53,510 nucleotides of DNA from UBA7702 sp051866595 (GCA_051866595.1 JBJDXI010000069.1:1-53510); one strand, 5' to 3'; counted from the first letter of the stretch, positions 14,009 through 22,165 are shown. The notes: generated by a model not told the origin, from the sequence alone. Made by a program: numbers and translations.

Positions 14009-16642
14009 TCAGTTCAGGATATTTTCGTCAAAGCGCTGAAGCACCGCGGCGGCCTGGGCCCGGGTGGCGTTGCCCTGAGGTTCCAGAGTGCCGTTATCAT
14101 GGCCTTGGATCAGTTTAGAAGCCACGGCCCAGCCCATTTCTTCTTTCGCCCAGTCGCTGACGGAAGAACCGTCTTTGAAAGCGTCAAAAGAAGCGGTATT
14201 CGATACATCACAGCCGTTGAGTTTGGCGTAGCGGTACATCATCGCCGCCATCTGTTCACGGGTGATGGGATCCTGAGGCGCGAATTTGCCGGCGTAGCCT
14301 TCAACGATACCGTTTTCCGTACCCCAGGCCACGGCTTTGGAATACCATTCATCATCTTTCACATCATCATAAGAAGATGTGGCTTTGACTTCCGGTTCAC
14401 CGCCCAGGCGGTAAAGCATGGTGATATACATGGCGCGGGTCAGAGCGCTGTCTGGTTCAAAGGTCGTTGCCGTCATGCCGTTCATAATACCGTTGACATA
14501 GACATAACGGACATTTTCCATGTACCAGTCGCCGTCTTTCAGGTCGGTAAAGGGAAGCTCCGCGGTGAGATCAGCATAGGCTTTTTCCGCGGCGATAAGA
14601 GTATCGAGATTTTCCACAAAGCCTTTCTGTTCTTCGGTCAGAGCGTCATAGGCAGAGCGGGCCGCTTCGATGGCGCCTTTGCTTTCGAGGGTCACTTCGC
14701 CGATGGCCGCGATCTGTTTTTCCACGGCTTTTCCGGCAAGGTAATCATCACTGTACTGAGGATAGTTTTCCATGTAGGTTTCATGGGCCACACGGAAACA
14801 GGTTTTGCCGTTCAGAAGGTCGGCCAGCCCCTGCAGGACTTCGTAAGAAGCCATGCGGGTATCGTACTGCCCCATGCCGCCGCCGGCGTTCTGCTGGCAA
14901 AGGAGCGCAAAGAGGGCGCTTTGGCCGTTTTCGCCGATCCACGGATCATCGGTTCCGTATTCATCCAGTGTAACACCGGCGCCAACAGCGGTGGTGGTAG
15001 CTACCGCCACGGAAAATGTATTCATGTTACTGCCGTTGGCGATCACGGAAGTATAATTCTTCCGGAAAGCGTCGAGAAGCTTTTGGGCTTCTCCTTCCAT
15101 GCCTTCCACATCGTTCAGGAATTCACAGGCGAACAAGGTCATGGAATAAAAATCCGACATATTGGTGGACGCGCTGAGATCCACTTTTTCGCAGGCGTTC
15201 ACAAGGGTTTTGAGACCGGCGGCCCGGAGCTCTTCGGTATACCCTTCTTCCGGCGTGGCGTTCACCACTTCCAGGGCGAGCAGGAAATAGGATTCGGTGA
15301 TGGTATCGCTTTCGGCAAGGCGAACCCGAAGACTGCCGTCTTCATCGAGATTGAGTTCGCCGCCGGCGATATCGTGATCTTTATAGGCCAGAGAGATCAG
15401 GGCTTCCACAAGATTGGCGCCGCCGATGTTCCGGGGATCACCGCCGAGGCCGGCAATGCCGAGGATCTGACGGCCGAGGATTTTGGAAGCCGGTACCGAC
15501 CCCTGATTGGATGTTAGGCTTTCCAGTGTGGCATTTTTGAACTGAGAAGCTTTTGTATCGAGATAGGTTTTTCCCTCGGAGGAAGCCAGAAGTTCACTGT
15601 CGGCATCATAGCCCAGCGCGCCGAAAATATAAGCTTCCCAGTCGATGCCGGAGCCGTTGCCGGTATCCGCCGACAGGCCGAGATAATTTTCACCGTTGTA
15701 GAAACCTTTGGTCTGATACCATTTCACAAAAAGGTCCCGAGCGCCCTCGGCGTATTCTCTTGCCGTGGCGTACATGGTAAATTCCTGATACTGACGGCTG
15801 TCGCCGATTTCCGCAGCAACCCAGTATTTTCCGGCTTCAAGTCCTTCGGTGGGAATCGTTCCCGCGGTATCGGAATAGCAGTTCTGTACAATATCGCCGA
15901 CGGTGGTTTCCACCAGAGTACCTTCGATGGCGTCATCGGAAGTGCCGTTTTCCTTATCGGTCACATAAAGTTTAACGGCGGTATCATCATTGGCATCGGC
16001 AAAAGAAGCGCCGATACTGATTTTCATTGTATTTCCCTCATAATTAGAAACGGGAGAAATATCCAAACTTTTCACAACAGGTGAAGGTATTGTACAATAA
16101 AAAACGAAACTCGCGACTACTTGACCATCTGAATTCTGTTCAGATACGATATAACAATCTTCCAAACCAGTCCTTACATCAATAGGAGTATCTAATGAAG
16201 GAGTAAGGATACGAGCAGTACGTCCTCCTGAATTGATATACAACTGTTGATTATCTTTACCTAAATTCTTTACATTTACTAAATAAATATTTCTATCCGC
16301 GGGAACATCCAATTTAAACTGAGTGATATCTTCAGAAATATTTACGGTATAAATTTCCGCAGGGTTTTCTGCGACCCATTTTGAAAAAAAGGTATTAACA
16401 AACGCCTCACTTCTGTCAGCACCGGGATTTACCAGGGTAACCGTTTTCCCGGTATCAAAAAGCTCAAGAGCCGTAGATTCATCATCATTTGCATAGAACT
16501 GTAAAGAAGAAATAAGAGAATCAAGATTCGTTTCTTCCCCAGGTTCCTCTGCATAAACACCTAAGCTGAAACTCAACAGAACGATCAAGGCAAAAAAAGG
16601 AACAACGAGCAGATTTACTCTTCTTTTGATGATGTTTTCCAT
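14009..16642 (-). CDS. SLH-anchored protein with transcobalamin-like alpha/alpha toroid
   Basis: 877 residues with a Sec signal peptide (hydrophobic core VVPFFALIVLLSFSLGVYAEE). Residues about 40-290 are beta-rich and unassigned. Residues about 295-655 form an alpha/alpha toroid of the prenyltransferase/squalene-cyclase/transcobalamin type; the segment GIAGLGGDPRNIGGANLVEA closely matches ALGKDPGNVGGYNLLIPLAD in the lipoprotein at 22185. A helical spacer (AAIGEVTLESKGAIEAARSA) and three C-terminal SLH motifs follow, so it is displayed on the cell wall. The nearest upstream element is cobalamin riboswitch A (17526-17670) with no gene between, although 880 bases away. I infer cobalamin or corrinoid binding. 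The 5' 600 bases are AT-richer than the rest, suggesting recombination. Confidence 0.85.
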   Translation of the reverse strand: MENIIKRRVNLLVVPFFALIVLLSFSLGVYAEEPGEETNLDSLISSLQFYANDDESTALELFDTGKTVTLVNPGADRSEAFVNTFFSKWVAENPAEIYTVNISEDITQFKLDVPADRNIYLVNVKNLGKDNQQLYINSGGRTARILTPSLDTPIDVRTGLEDCYIVSEQNSDGQVVASFVFYCTIPSPVVKSLDISPVSNYEGNTMKISIGASFADANDDTAVKLYVTDKENGTSDDAIEGTLVETTVGDIVQNCYSDTAGTIPTEGLEAGKYWVAAEIGDSRQYQEFTMYATAREYAEGARDLFVKWYQTKGFYNGENYLGLSADTGNGSGIDWEAYIFGALGYDADSELLASSEGKTYLDTKASQFKNATLESLTSNQGSVPASKILGRQILGIAGLGGDPRNIGGANLVEALISLAYKDHDIAGGELNLDEDGSLRVRLAESDTITESYFLLALEVVNATPEEGYTEELRAAGLKTLVNACEKVDLSASTNMSDFYSMTLFACEFLNDVEGMEGEAQKLLDAFRKNYTSVIANGSNMNTFSVAVATTTAVGAGVTLDEYGTDDPWIGENGQSALFALLCQQNAGGGMGQYDTRMASYEVLQGLADLLNGKTCFRVAHETYMENYPQYSDDYLAGKAVEKQIAAIGEVTLESKGAIEAARSAYDALTEEQKGFVENLDTLIAAEKAYADLTAELPFTDLKDGDWYMENVRYVYVNGIMNGMTATTFEPDSALTRAMYITMLYRLGGEPEVKATSSYDDVKDDEWYSKAVAWGTENGIVEGYAGKFAPQDPITREQMAAMMYRYAKLNGCDVSNTASFDAFKDGSSVSDWAKEEMGWAVASKLIQGHDNGTLEPQGNATRAQAAAVLQRFDENILN
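14030..14720. repeat. Long direct repeat, copy 1 (SLH region)
   Basis: The SLH-coding part is nearly identical at DNA level to 18494-19185, with uninterrupted identical runs such as the one around gccacggcccagcccatttc. The two copies lie in the same orientation about 4.46 kb apart. Confidence 0.85.
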
Positions 16643-17301
16643 CTATTTTCTCCTTTCAATCATTTGATTTTTTAATTTTCATTCCCGCGCTGAAACGCGC
16701 GTTAAAATTCATTTCGATTCCGGATCAATGATACGTTTATCATCTCCCTTTTCCGGTCAGATCAACCTATGTTCCGACCTTATAAAATTCTGTGCGTGAA
16801 CCGCTTTCACGCAAACAATGAAGTTTTCAAAGACCGTGCTCCCCTTCCATATTTCAAAGCGCCGGAGTCCGTTGCGGAAAAGACCGGGTTTAGAACAACC
16901 AATTACTTTTTATTTTCTCCGTTTGGGCTTGGAATGGGAAGGTTTGGTATATTGCGGGGCTTGCGCCCGGACAATCAATAAGTATCTGCCCCAAAGGGGC
17001 CGCTCTCCTTTACAGGAGAGCTTTATATATTTTTTGGGAAGGAAATATTGAAAGGGGGGAAAACAAAACCCCCGACAACCGCGGAAACAAATCCCCTTGC
17101 GGGGCGGCTTCCGCGCAAACGGAAGCCGGGGAAGGTTTGTTTGGGTAAAAGAAACAATGTATTGCAAGGACGGAAAATCCGTCTCAAACAACCGGCATCG
17201 GAGCACCCCAAAAAAGAAAAAACGCCCATTCCCCTTTAAAAAAGGAAGGACGTTTTCATTTTCCGAGCACAAAACAAACGGAAGATCGACGGAAAACACC
17301 G
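16643..17301. other. Hairpin-rich non-coding tract
   Basis: No credible gene is seen. Several G/C-rich hairpins are present: CTCTCCT/AGGAGAG near 17010, GGCTTCCG/CGGAAGCC near 17106 and a pair around 17217-17256. Composition differs from both neighbours. It resembles the decayed intergenic repeat sequence seen in many gut Firmicutes, but I cannot confirm that. It separates riboswitch A from the gene it should control. Confidence 0.5.
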
Positions 17302-17330
17302 TTGACACCGACAGAAAAGTACAGTAAAAT
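17302..17330 (+). promoter_or_regulatory. Strong plus-strand promoter
   Basis: TTGACA, 17 bases, TAAAAT. The start point would be near 17337, directly before the structured RNA candidate. Confidence 0.7.
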
Positions 17331-17336
17331 AGAGAT

Positions 17337-17491
17337 TGCCCTTCGGGGTACCGGCACGCTGTGCGAGAGAAAAGTGACCGCCAAGAAACTGACTCCGCAC
17401 AGCGTGTGCTTTATAGGATTTTGAATGTTAATATCAAATCAAAAAAACCGTATTTTCATTCTCTCGGAGAAGAAAATACGGTTTGCTTTTT
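17337..17491 (+). ncRNA. Putative structured small RNA
   Basis: From a good promoter the transcript would contain a long hairpin, GCACGCTGTGCG (17354-17365) paired with CGCACAGCGTGTGC (17396-17409), enclosing a purine-rich loop with GTGACCGCCAAGAAAC. It ends in the terminator at 17441-17491. There is no reading frame. I do not recognise the family. The RNA is antisense to the leader of the riboswitch A transcript, which reads through here in the opposite direction. Confidence 0.5.
17441..17491. terminator. Bidirectional terminator downstream of riboswitch A
   Basis: 13-bp stem AAACCGTATTTTC/GAAAATACGGTTT with T-runs on both strands. In minus orientation it lies 35 bases beyond the riboswitch and is its probable expression-platform terminator; in plus orientation it ends the small RNA. 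Confidence 0.88.
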
Positions 17492-17525
17492 AGAAATCAA
17501 CCGGGATCATACACCAAGAGAAATA

Positions 17526-17670
17526 CCTGCCGCATGACGTATTCTGACTCGGCTTCCATGTTTCCCTCGCCTTCCCGTTCTCAAAGGAACAGTGGCATCT
17601 GAGGTTCCCTCGGCCTCACAGCACCTTGGTAGTGTCCGGGATTTTCACCCGATTCCTATGCGGCGTTCCG
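17526..17670 (-). promoter_or_regulatory. Cobalamin riboswitch A
   Basis: Minus strand: ATCGGGTGAAAATCCCG, GCTGTGAGGCC, the B12-box-like ATGCCACTG, GGGAAGGCGAGG, and GAGTCAGAATACGTCATGCG before GGCAGG. These follow the order of the adenosylcobalamin riboswitch core. GCCGCAT at the 5' end and ATGCGGC at the 3' end close the structure. A terminator follows, so B12 should reduce expression of the downstream SLH/toroid gene. Confidence 0.92.
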
Positions 17671-17719
17671 ATTCTGTTTATTTTTTCAGCGCACAAAATT
17701 AAATACTTATGTTATGTAT

Positions 17720-17748
17720 AATATATCACGGAGTGCTCCGAAAGTCAA
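17720..17748 (-). promoter_or_regulatory. Promoter for riboswitch A transcript
   Basis: TTGACT, 17 bases, TATATT on the minus strand, about 50 bases upstream of the aptamer. It is divergent from the plus-strand promoter at 17869-17896. Confidence 0.75.
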
Positions 17749-17868
17749 TCAAAAAAGGCGAAAGGAACAAAAAAACCTTGGCGGAGCACACTAACAAACG
17801 ATACGATGCTCCGCAAGAAAATCAATTTTCGAGAACAAAATATTTGAAGTCAATTTCGCGAAAAAGCC

Positions 17869-17896
17869 TTGTTTTTCTCCGACAGCGTGGTATAAT
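17869..17896 (+). promoter_or_regulatory. Promoter for riboswitch B transcript
   Basis: TTGTTT, 16 bases, TATAAT, about 25 bases before the aptamer. Confidence 0.7.
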
Positions 17897-17920
17897 CATA
17901 TTGTAAATTGAATTGAACAG

Positions 17921-18073
17921 AGCAAAACGACGGAGAAACCGAGTTGGAATCTCGGACGGTCGCGCCACTGTGATGCGGAGCGTGCTTCGGATGAAAGTCA
18001 GCCACTGTAAAGTATGTTTATGGGAAGGCGAAGCAACGCGTTGATGCGAAGTCAGGATATTCCCCGTTTTGCG
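17921..18073 (+). promoter_or_regulatory. Cobalamin riboswitch B (orphan, plus strand)
   Basis: Closing stem GCAAAACG/CGTTTTGC. Inside it: GGAGAAACCG, GGTCGCGCCACTGTGATG, GTCAGCCACTG, GGGAAGGCGAAG and GAAGTCAGGATAT, a textbook adenosylcobalamin riboswitch core. No gene lies on the plus strand for the next 15 kb; instead three hairpin terminators follow (18124, 18294, 18393) and then the 3' end of the convergent SLH gene. It either controls a non-coding or antisense RNA or is a leftover of a lost gene. Confidence 0.93.
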
Positions 18074-18123
18074 TTTGAGTCTCAGCTTCCGCGGAAGAAG
18101 CGACGGTCTTTTTTATTGGAGAA

Positions 18124-18160
18124 AAGCCCCGTTTCTTTTTAGAAGCGGGGTCGATTTTAT
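18124..18160 (+). terminator. Terminator 1 behind riboswitch B
   Basis: GCCCCGTTTCT pairs with AGAAGCGGGGT, followed by a T-rich run. A shorter GCTTC/GAAGC hairpin with TCTTTTTT ends just before it at about 18115 and may be the riboswitch's own terminator. Confidence 0.75.
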
Positions 18161-18293
18161 TTACATGTTGCCAAACTCAGTTCGTGTTCCGCATCTTTCC
18201 GTGTCTCTAAGGCATGAGGAACACACTCACCTCTTCTATTAAGGATAACTCCTTAACTACAAATCTCCTTTCCTTTTCTCTTTCTTTTCTCTC

Positions 18294-18322
18294 CGGCGGC
18301 CTTCAGCGGCCGCTCTTTTTTT
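18294..18322 (+). terminator. Terminator 2 behind riboswitch B
   Basis: GCGGCC/GGCCGC hairpin followed by CTTTTTTTG on the plus strand. Confidence 0.75.
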
Positions 18323-18392
18323 GTATGAATCTACGCCAATCCCTCTTCTTCCCCCCCCCGGTTTAGGGAAAATCTTTTCCGTTTCCAAACAG

Positions 18393-18434
18393 CCGAAGGC
18401 CGATGCTGGTTTCAGCATCGGCCTTCTTTTTTTC
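18393..18434 (+). terminator. Terminator 3, at the convergent gene end
   Basis: 14-bp stem GAAGGCCGATGCTG/CAGCATCGGCCTTC followed by CTTTTTTT on the plus strand. The T-run favours plus-strand use; as an RNA hairpin it may also end the minus transcript. Confidence 0.85.
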
Positions 18435-18473
18435 ATTTCATCACAAGGAGGAAAAATACAGGAGGGATTCCTG

Positions 18474-21401
18474 TTATTTTGTCGTCATTTCCGCGAAACG
18501 CTGGATCACCGCGGCGGCCTGGGCCCGGGTGGCGCTGCCTTTCGGTTCCAGGGTGCCGTTATCATGACCCTGCATCAGCTTGGAGGCCACGGCCCAGCCC
18601 ATTTCTTCTTTCGCCCAGTCGCTGACGGTATTTCCGTCTTTGAAAGCGTCAAAGGAAGCGGTATTCGATACATCACAGCCGTTGAGTTTGGCGTAGCGGT
18701 ACATCATCGCCGCCATCTGTTCCCTGGTGATGCTGTCCATCGGACTGAATTTGCCGTTATAACCTTCCACGATGCCTTTTTCCGTGCCCCATGCCACGGC
18801 TTTGGAATACCATTCATCGTCTTTCACATCATCATAAGAAGATGTGGCTTTGACTTCCGGTTTACCGCCCAGGCGGTAAAGCATGGTGATATACATGGCC
18901 CGGGTCAATTCACTGTCCGGTTCAAAGGTCGTTCCCGTCATGCCGTTCATAATGCCGTTGACATAGACATAGCGGACAGAATCCTGATACCAGCCGTCCT
19001 TTGCCAGATCGGTAAAGGGAATTTCCGCGGTGATATAGGCGTAGGCTTCTTCGGCGGCAACAAGGTCATCGGCCTTTGAGACCAGAGCTTTCTGGTCGGC
19101 GGTCAAAGCGTTATAGGCGGCACGGGCCGCATCGATGGCGTCTTTGCTGTCAAGGGTCACTTCGCCGATGGCGGCGATTTTTTCATCCACCGCTTTGGCG
19201 GCGGCTTTGTCCGCGGCTTCTTTTTCCAGCTGAGCCAGTTTCGCTTCGGCGGCGGTGAGTGTATCGGCCTTGGTCACAAGGGCTTTTGCTTCATCGGAGA
19301 GAGCGTCATAGGCGGCACGAGCCCCTTCGATGGTGTCTTTGCTGTCGAGAGTCACTTCACCGATGGCGGCGATTTTCTTATCCACAGCGTCGGCGGCCAG
19401 CTGCTGTTTGACTTCGTCTTTCATGGCAATGGCAAAAATAGCGCCGCTGTCGTTTTTATGATAGATGGTGCCGTCTTCGTCGCAGATCACACTGGCGGTG
19501 CACCACTGTTCAAATCTTGCGGCATCGTAAAGGGTGGTCTGAACGGCTTCGGAACCGTCGGCTTTGGCCTTGATCACTTCCACGCCGCCGGGATTGTTGT
19601 TATAGGCAACATAAAGATACAGGTAACCGTCTTCTTCATAAGCGGTGGAGAGCAAAGGCGAAGTCTGAGCGTGGCCGCTTCCATTCACCGACCATTTGAT
19701 TTCTTTGGTGCTGAGGTCAATGCCGATGTAATGACCGTCTCCCCCTTTGCCCACGCCCATATAGGCCATGCCTTTATAGATCACCGGGGTGCTGGTGGCA
19801 CCGGTGCCGTAGGCGGAGCAGTCGATGATCTCAAGATCCGAAAGTTCGCCGGTTTCGCCGTTGATGGCCGCCATGCCCAGCTTACCGTTGTTGATGGCGA
19901 AGTATACTTTGCCGTTGTCATAGCAGACCGAGGAACGGATCGTGGTAGCTTCGCCCACCTCCAGATCGGTGACCAGCTTGCCGGTTTCTTTATCGCGGCT
20001 GTAAAGGTGGCCGCTGTCGCTGCCGTAGACTACATAATCGCCGACGATGGCGGCGCCGGCCCAATAGAAGCCTCTGGCATCGGTGGCACGCCAGATCAGT
20101 TTACCGGTTTCCGCGTCGAGACAGACAAAGGCATCTTCCTTGTTATACCCCCCAAATCCGGTGTAGATTTTGCCGTCGTCATAAGTGACGGGGCTGTAGG
20201 CGCCGCCGCCGTTTTCATCTTTATAAATCCATACGGAGTTCAGTGTTTTGGCGCTGAGAGCTTCCACAGTGCCGCCACCCAGAGGGCAGAAGATCAGACC
20301 GTCGCTGTAAGTAGCCGGAACCGTACCCCAGCTGTAGGAAGCGGATAATGCGCCGACGGCGGTGACTTCGCCGGTAACTTTATTGATTTTCTTTACGCTG
20401 TTTCCGCAGATGGAAACGACGGAATCATCCACAAGGATCAGGGGAGAAGGCGTATCGGACCAGTCGGTGCTGAAGGTCTTCTCCCAGAGCACTTCGGTTT
20501 CTTCGACGGTGCGGGGGGTCTGAGCCGCAGTGATACCGTTATTGATGCTGTTATTGCGGAACGAGGACCAGTCGGAATCATAAACCACACGGTCCATTTC
20601 CACTTCAATGGTGTATTCCGTGGCGCCGGAAGAGGTGTTCATCGAGGGCCAGGAGGTATCGCCGCATTTCACGGTGATGACAAGACCTTTGTCCACCGGA
20701 ATTTCCTCAGTGCGCTTGTATTCTTTGTCCCCCACATAAATGCGAACCTGGAAGTTTTTGTTTTCCGCGGTGGGCGTGATTTTTACCGAATCGGTGCCTT
20801 CGGGAAGTTTCAGGGAATATTCGTTGACATCCCCGTCAAATTCCGGCGATAAGGTGCCTTCGCTGGATTCCAGCGCTTTCAGCGCTGTGCTGTTGTTGTT
20901 CCAGGAGCCGCCGAGGTCTTCACCCATGGTAATGCTGTAACAGACACAAATCTCATCTCCGTCAGCCAAAGTTCCATCCGCAACAGTATAAGCAGAGAAG
21001 CCCTCATTGGTAAACCAATCATTCAGTGTACCCATCCAACCGGAATAACCACCGCCATCAAATGCACTGAGACCGTTAATCGAAGAAATATAACCGGAAT
21101 CCAGGCCTTCCGCCGTGAGGCCTTCACTTTCAAGGGCGGCCTTTACACAGCTCATCATCGTGGAGTCGTCATTCAGTTCCACCCAGGTATCCACCAGGGT
21201 ACCGGTCCAGAAGGAGTCTTCCCAGGTCAGATCGTTTTCTTCCGCAAATTCTTCATCAAAAGTGGTGTTTTCAATAATGACATGAACTTTATCCGTATCA
21301 CCGGAAAGACCGGTATCCAGCAGCGTCGCGGCGGAAAGGCCGGAGCTGAACGCGAAGATACAGAGAATCATGCAAAGTAAGCTAAGCCATTGTTTTTTCA
21401 T
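18474..21401 (-). CDS. SLH-anchored DUF4430 / PQQ-like propeller protein
   Basis: 975 residues from the ATG preceded by GGAAAGGAATC. Signal peptide to about residue 24. Residues about 34-170 are a DUF4430 (transcobalamin C-terminal-like) domain with GGGYSGWMGTLNDWFTNEGF and MGEDLGGSW. Residues about 175-270 resemble a cadherin-like beta-sandwich; about 290-640 a PQQ-type beta-propeller (LDAETGKLIW, RDKETGKLV blades). Two helical spacers (AAIGEVTLDSKD...ARAAY) and three SLH motifs end the protein. It is the last gene of the riboswitch C operon, 161 bases behind the DUF4430 lipoprotein. I infer a wall-bound cobalamin-capture protein: DUF4430 is related to the beta domain of intrinsic factor, and the Bacteroides B12 receptor BtuG is also a propeller. 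The open frame reaches 21470 without an RBS. Confidence 0.88.
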   Translation of the reverse strand: MKKQWLSLLCMILCIFAFSSGLSAATLLDTGLSGDTDKVHVIIENTTFDEEFAEENDLTWEDSFWTGTLVDTWVELNDDSTMMSCVKAALESEGLTAEGLDSGYISSINGLSAFDGGGYSGWMGTLNDWFTNEGFSAYTVADGTLADGDEICVCYSITMGEDLGGSWNNNSTALKALESSEGTLSPEFDGDVNEYSLKLPEGTDSVKITPTAENKNFQVRIYVGDKEYKRTEEIPVDKGLVITVKCGDTSWPSMNTSSGATEYTIEVEMDRVVYDSDWSSFRNNSINNGITAAQTPRTVEETEVLWEKTFSTDWSDTPSPLILVDDSVVSICGNSVKKINKVTGEVTAVGALSASYSWGTVPATYSDGLIFCPLGGGTVEALSAKTLNSVWIYKDENGGGAYSPVTYDDGKIYTGFGGYNKEDAFVCLDAETGKLIWRATDARGFYWAGAAIVGDYVVYGSDSGHLYSRDKETGKLVTDLEVGEATTIRSSVCYDNGKVYFAINNGKLGMAAINGETGELSDLEIIDCSAYGTGATSTPVIYKGMAYMGVGKGGDGHYIGIDLSTKEIKWSVNGSGHAQTSPLLSTAYEEDGYLYLYVAYNNNPGGVEVIKAKADGSEAVQTTLYDAARFEQWCTASVICDEDGTIYHKNDSGAIFAIAMKDEVKQQLAADAVDKKIAAIGEVTLDSKDTIEGARAAYDALSDEAKALVTKADTLTAAEAKLAQLEKEAADKAAAKAVDEKIAAIGEVTLDSKDAIDAARAAYNALTADQKALVSKADDLVAAEEAYAYITAEIPFTDLAKDGWYQDSVRYVYVNGIMNGMTGTTFEPDSELTRAMYITMLYRLGGKPEVKATSSYDDVKDDEWYSKAVAWGTEKGIVEGYNGKFSPMDSITREQMAAMMYRYAKLNGCDVSNTASFDAFKDGNTVSDWAKEEMGWAVASKLMQGHDNGTLEPKGSATRAQAAAVIQRFAEMTTK
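18494..19185. repeat. Long direct repeat, copy 2 (SLH region)
   Basis: Partner of 14030-14720. Nearly identical DNA for the three SLH motifs and the helical spacer points to recent duplication or ongoing gene conversion between the two surface-protein genes. Confidence 0.85.
19080..19395. repeat. Internal tandem repeat, helical spacer
   Basis: Two copies of about 190 bp (around 19085-19200 and 19275-19390) encode AAIGEVTLDSKD plus an Ala-rich helix. The same unit occurs once in the 14009 gene. Confidence 0.7.
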
Positions 21402-21433
21402 TTTATGATTCCTTTCCATAGGTAGATTTTTTC

Positions 21434-21482
21434 GGCCGTATGCTTTGTTTTGCTCCTTTCTTCTTCCCAATCGGCCGTATGC
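21434..21482. repeat. Short direct repeat upstream of the SLH/propeller gene
   Basis: CGGCCGTATGC occurs at 21434-21444 and again at 21472-21482, in the 161-base gap before the gene. A CCTCCG/CGGAGG hairpin lies just beyond. It may be an mRNA processing or regulatory site; no function shown. Confidence 0.5.
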
Positions 21483-21562
21483 GGGAAAATATTCTATTCA
21501 AGCTGCGCCCTCCGGAAACGGAGGAGCCGCAAACCTTGTCAGATCCACAGGGAACACTCCCT

Positions 21563-22165
21563 CTATTCCATATCCGAACCCACGTCTTTTCCCAGATCGC
21601 AGGTGTAATGCCAGCCGATGACATCCCCCTCGGAAACGAGGTAGCGGCTGGCGCCGTAATTGGGAAACCAGTCGTTGACGCAATAGGTCCAGCCGGAAAG
21701 GGAGCCGCAGTCAAATTCATAGAGATTGGCGATGCCCTCCACATAGTGGGAGTCGTACAGCGGCGTCCAACTGAATTCCAGATGAATCTTGTTTTCGATC
21801 ATTTCCCGTTTCAGCACATCGAAAACGGTTTCCCCTTCGTAAAAGGGAACCTCCTGCTTGGCAAAGATCACGCCGTCCTCGGGAACGAGGGCTTGCTTTT
21901 CCTTAGGCAGGGATTCCATGTGATCGAGAATCGTGGAACATTCCACCACCAGCACGCAGGTGCCCTCTTTGGATTCGTCAATGTTCTTGTTTTCATCCTC
22001 GCCGTCGATGGGCATAGGCTGTCCTTCCGGAATCTCATCGGTATTCACCGCCGCCACATCGTCGCTGTAAGCGGCAGCCTGCTCCGTGGTGACGGTACCG
22101 CAGGCCGCGGCGAAAACCATCACCGCCGCCAGCAAAAACAGAACCGCGAAAAACTTCCGTTTCAT
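21563..22165 (-). CDS. DUF4430 (transcobalamin beta-domain-like) lipoprotein
   Basis: 200 residues from the ATG preceded by GGCGGGAG. A lipoprotein signal ends at Cys22 (VFAAAC). After a flexible acidic linker, residues about 75-200 form one DUF4430 domain: CSTILDHMESLPKEKQALVP, CGSLSGWTYCVNDWFPNYGA, and YTCDLGKDVGS at the end. This domain is the fold of the C-terminal beta domain of transcobalamin/intrinsic factor, which covers one face of cobalamin. It directly follows the lipoprotein with the alpha/alpha toroid (19-base gap), so the two modules of an intrinsic-factor-like protein appear as separate membrane-anchored partners. Ligand binding is inference. Confidence 0.88.
   Translation of the reverse strand: MKRKFFAVLFLLAAVMVFAAACGTVTTEQAAAYSDDVAAVNTDEIPEGQPMPIDGEDENKNIDESKEGTCVLVVECSTILDHMESLPKEKQALVPEDGVIFAKQEVPFYEGETVFDVLKREMIENKIHLEFSWTPLYDSHYVEGIANLYEFDCGSLSGWTYCVNDWFPNYGASRYLVSEGDVIGWHYTCDLGKDVGSDME

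Larger units (their letters stand above)
18161..18473. other. Non-coding stretch between riboswitch B and the convergent SLH gene
   Basis: No gene seen. It contains pyrimidine-rich sequence and two plus-strand terminators (18294-18322 and 18393-18434). Confidence 0.6.

Noticed and set aside
13973..15517. Plus-strand open frame of 514 codons (and a similar one at 18321-19079)
   Set aside because: Both are shadows of the near-identical SLH coding cassettes, which explains why the two frames resemble each other.
16769..17308. Several short open frames in the hairpin-rich tract
   Set aside because: No RBS, no family similarity, and they overlap on both strands in stem-loop sequence.
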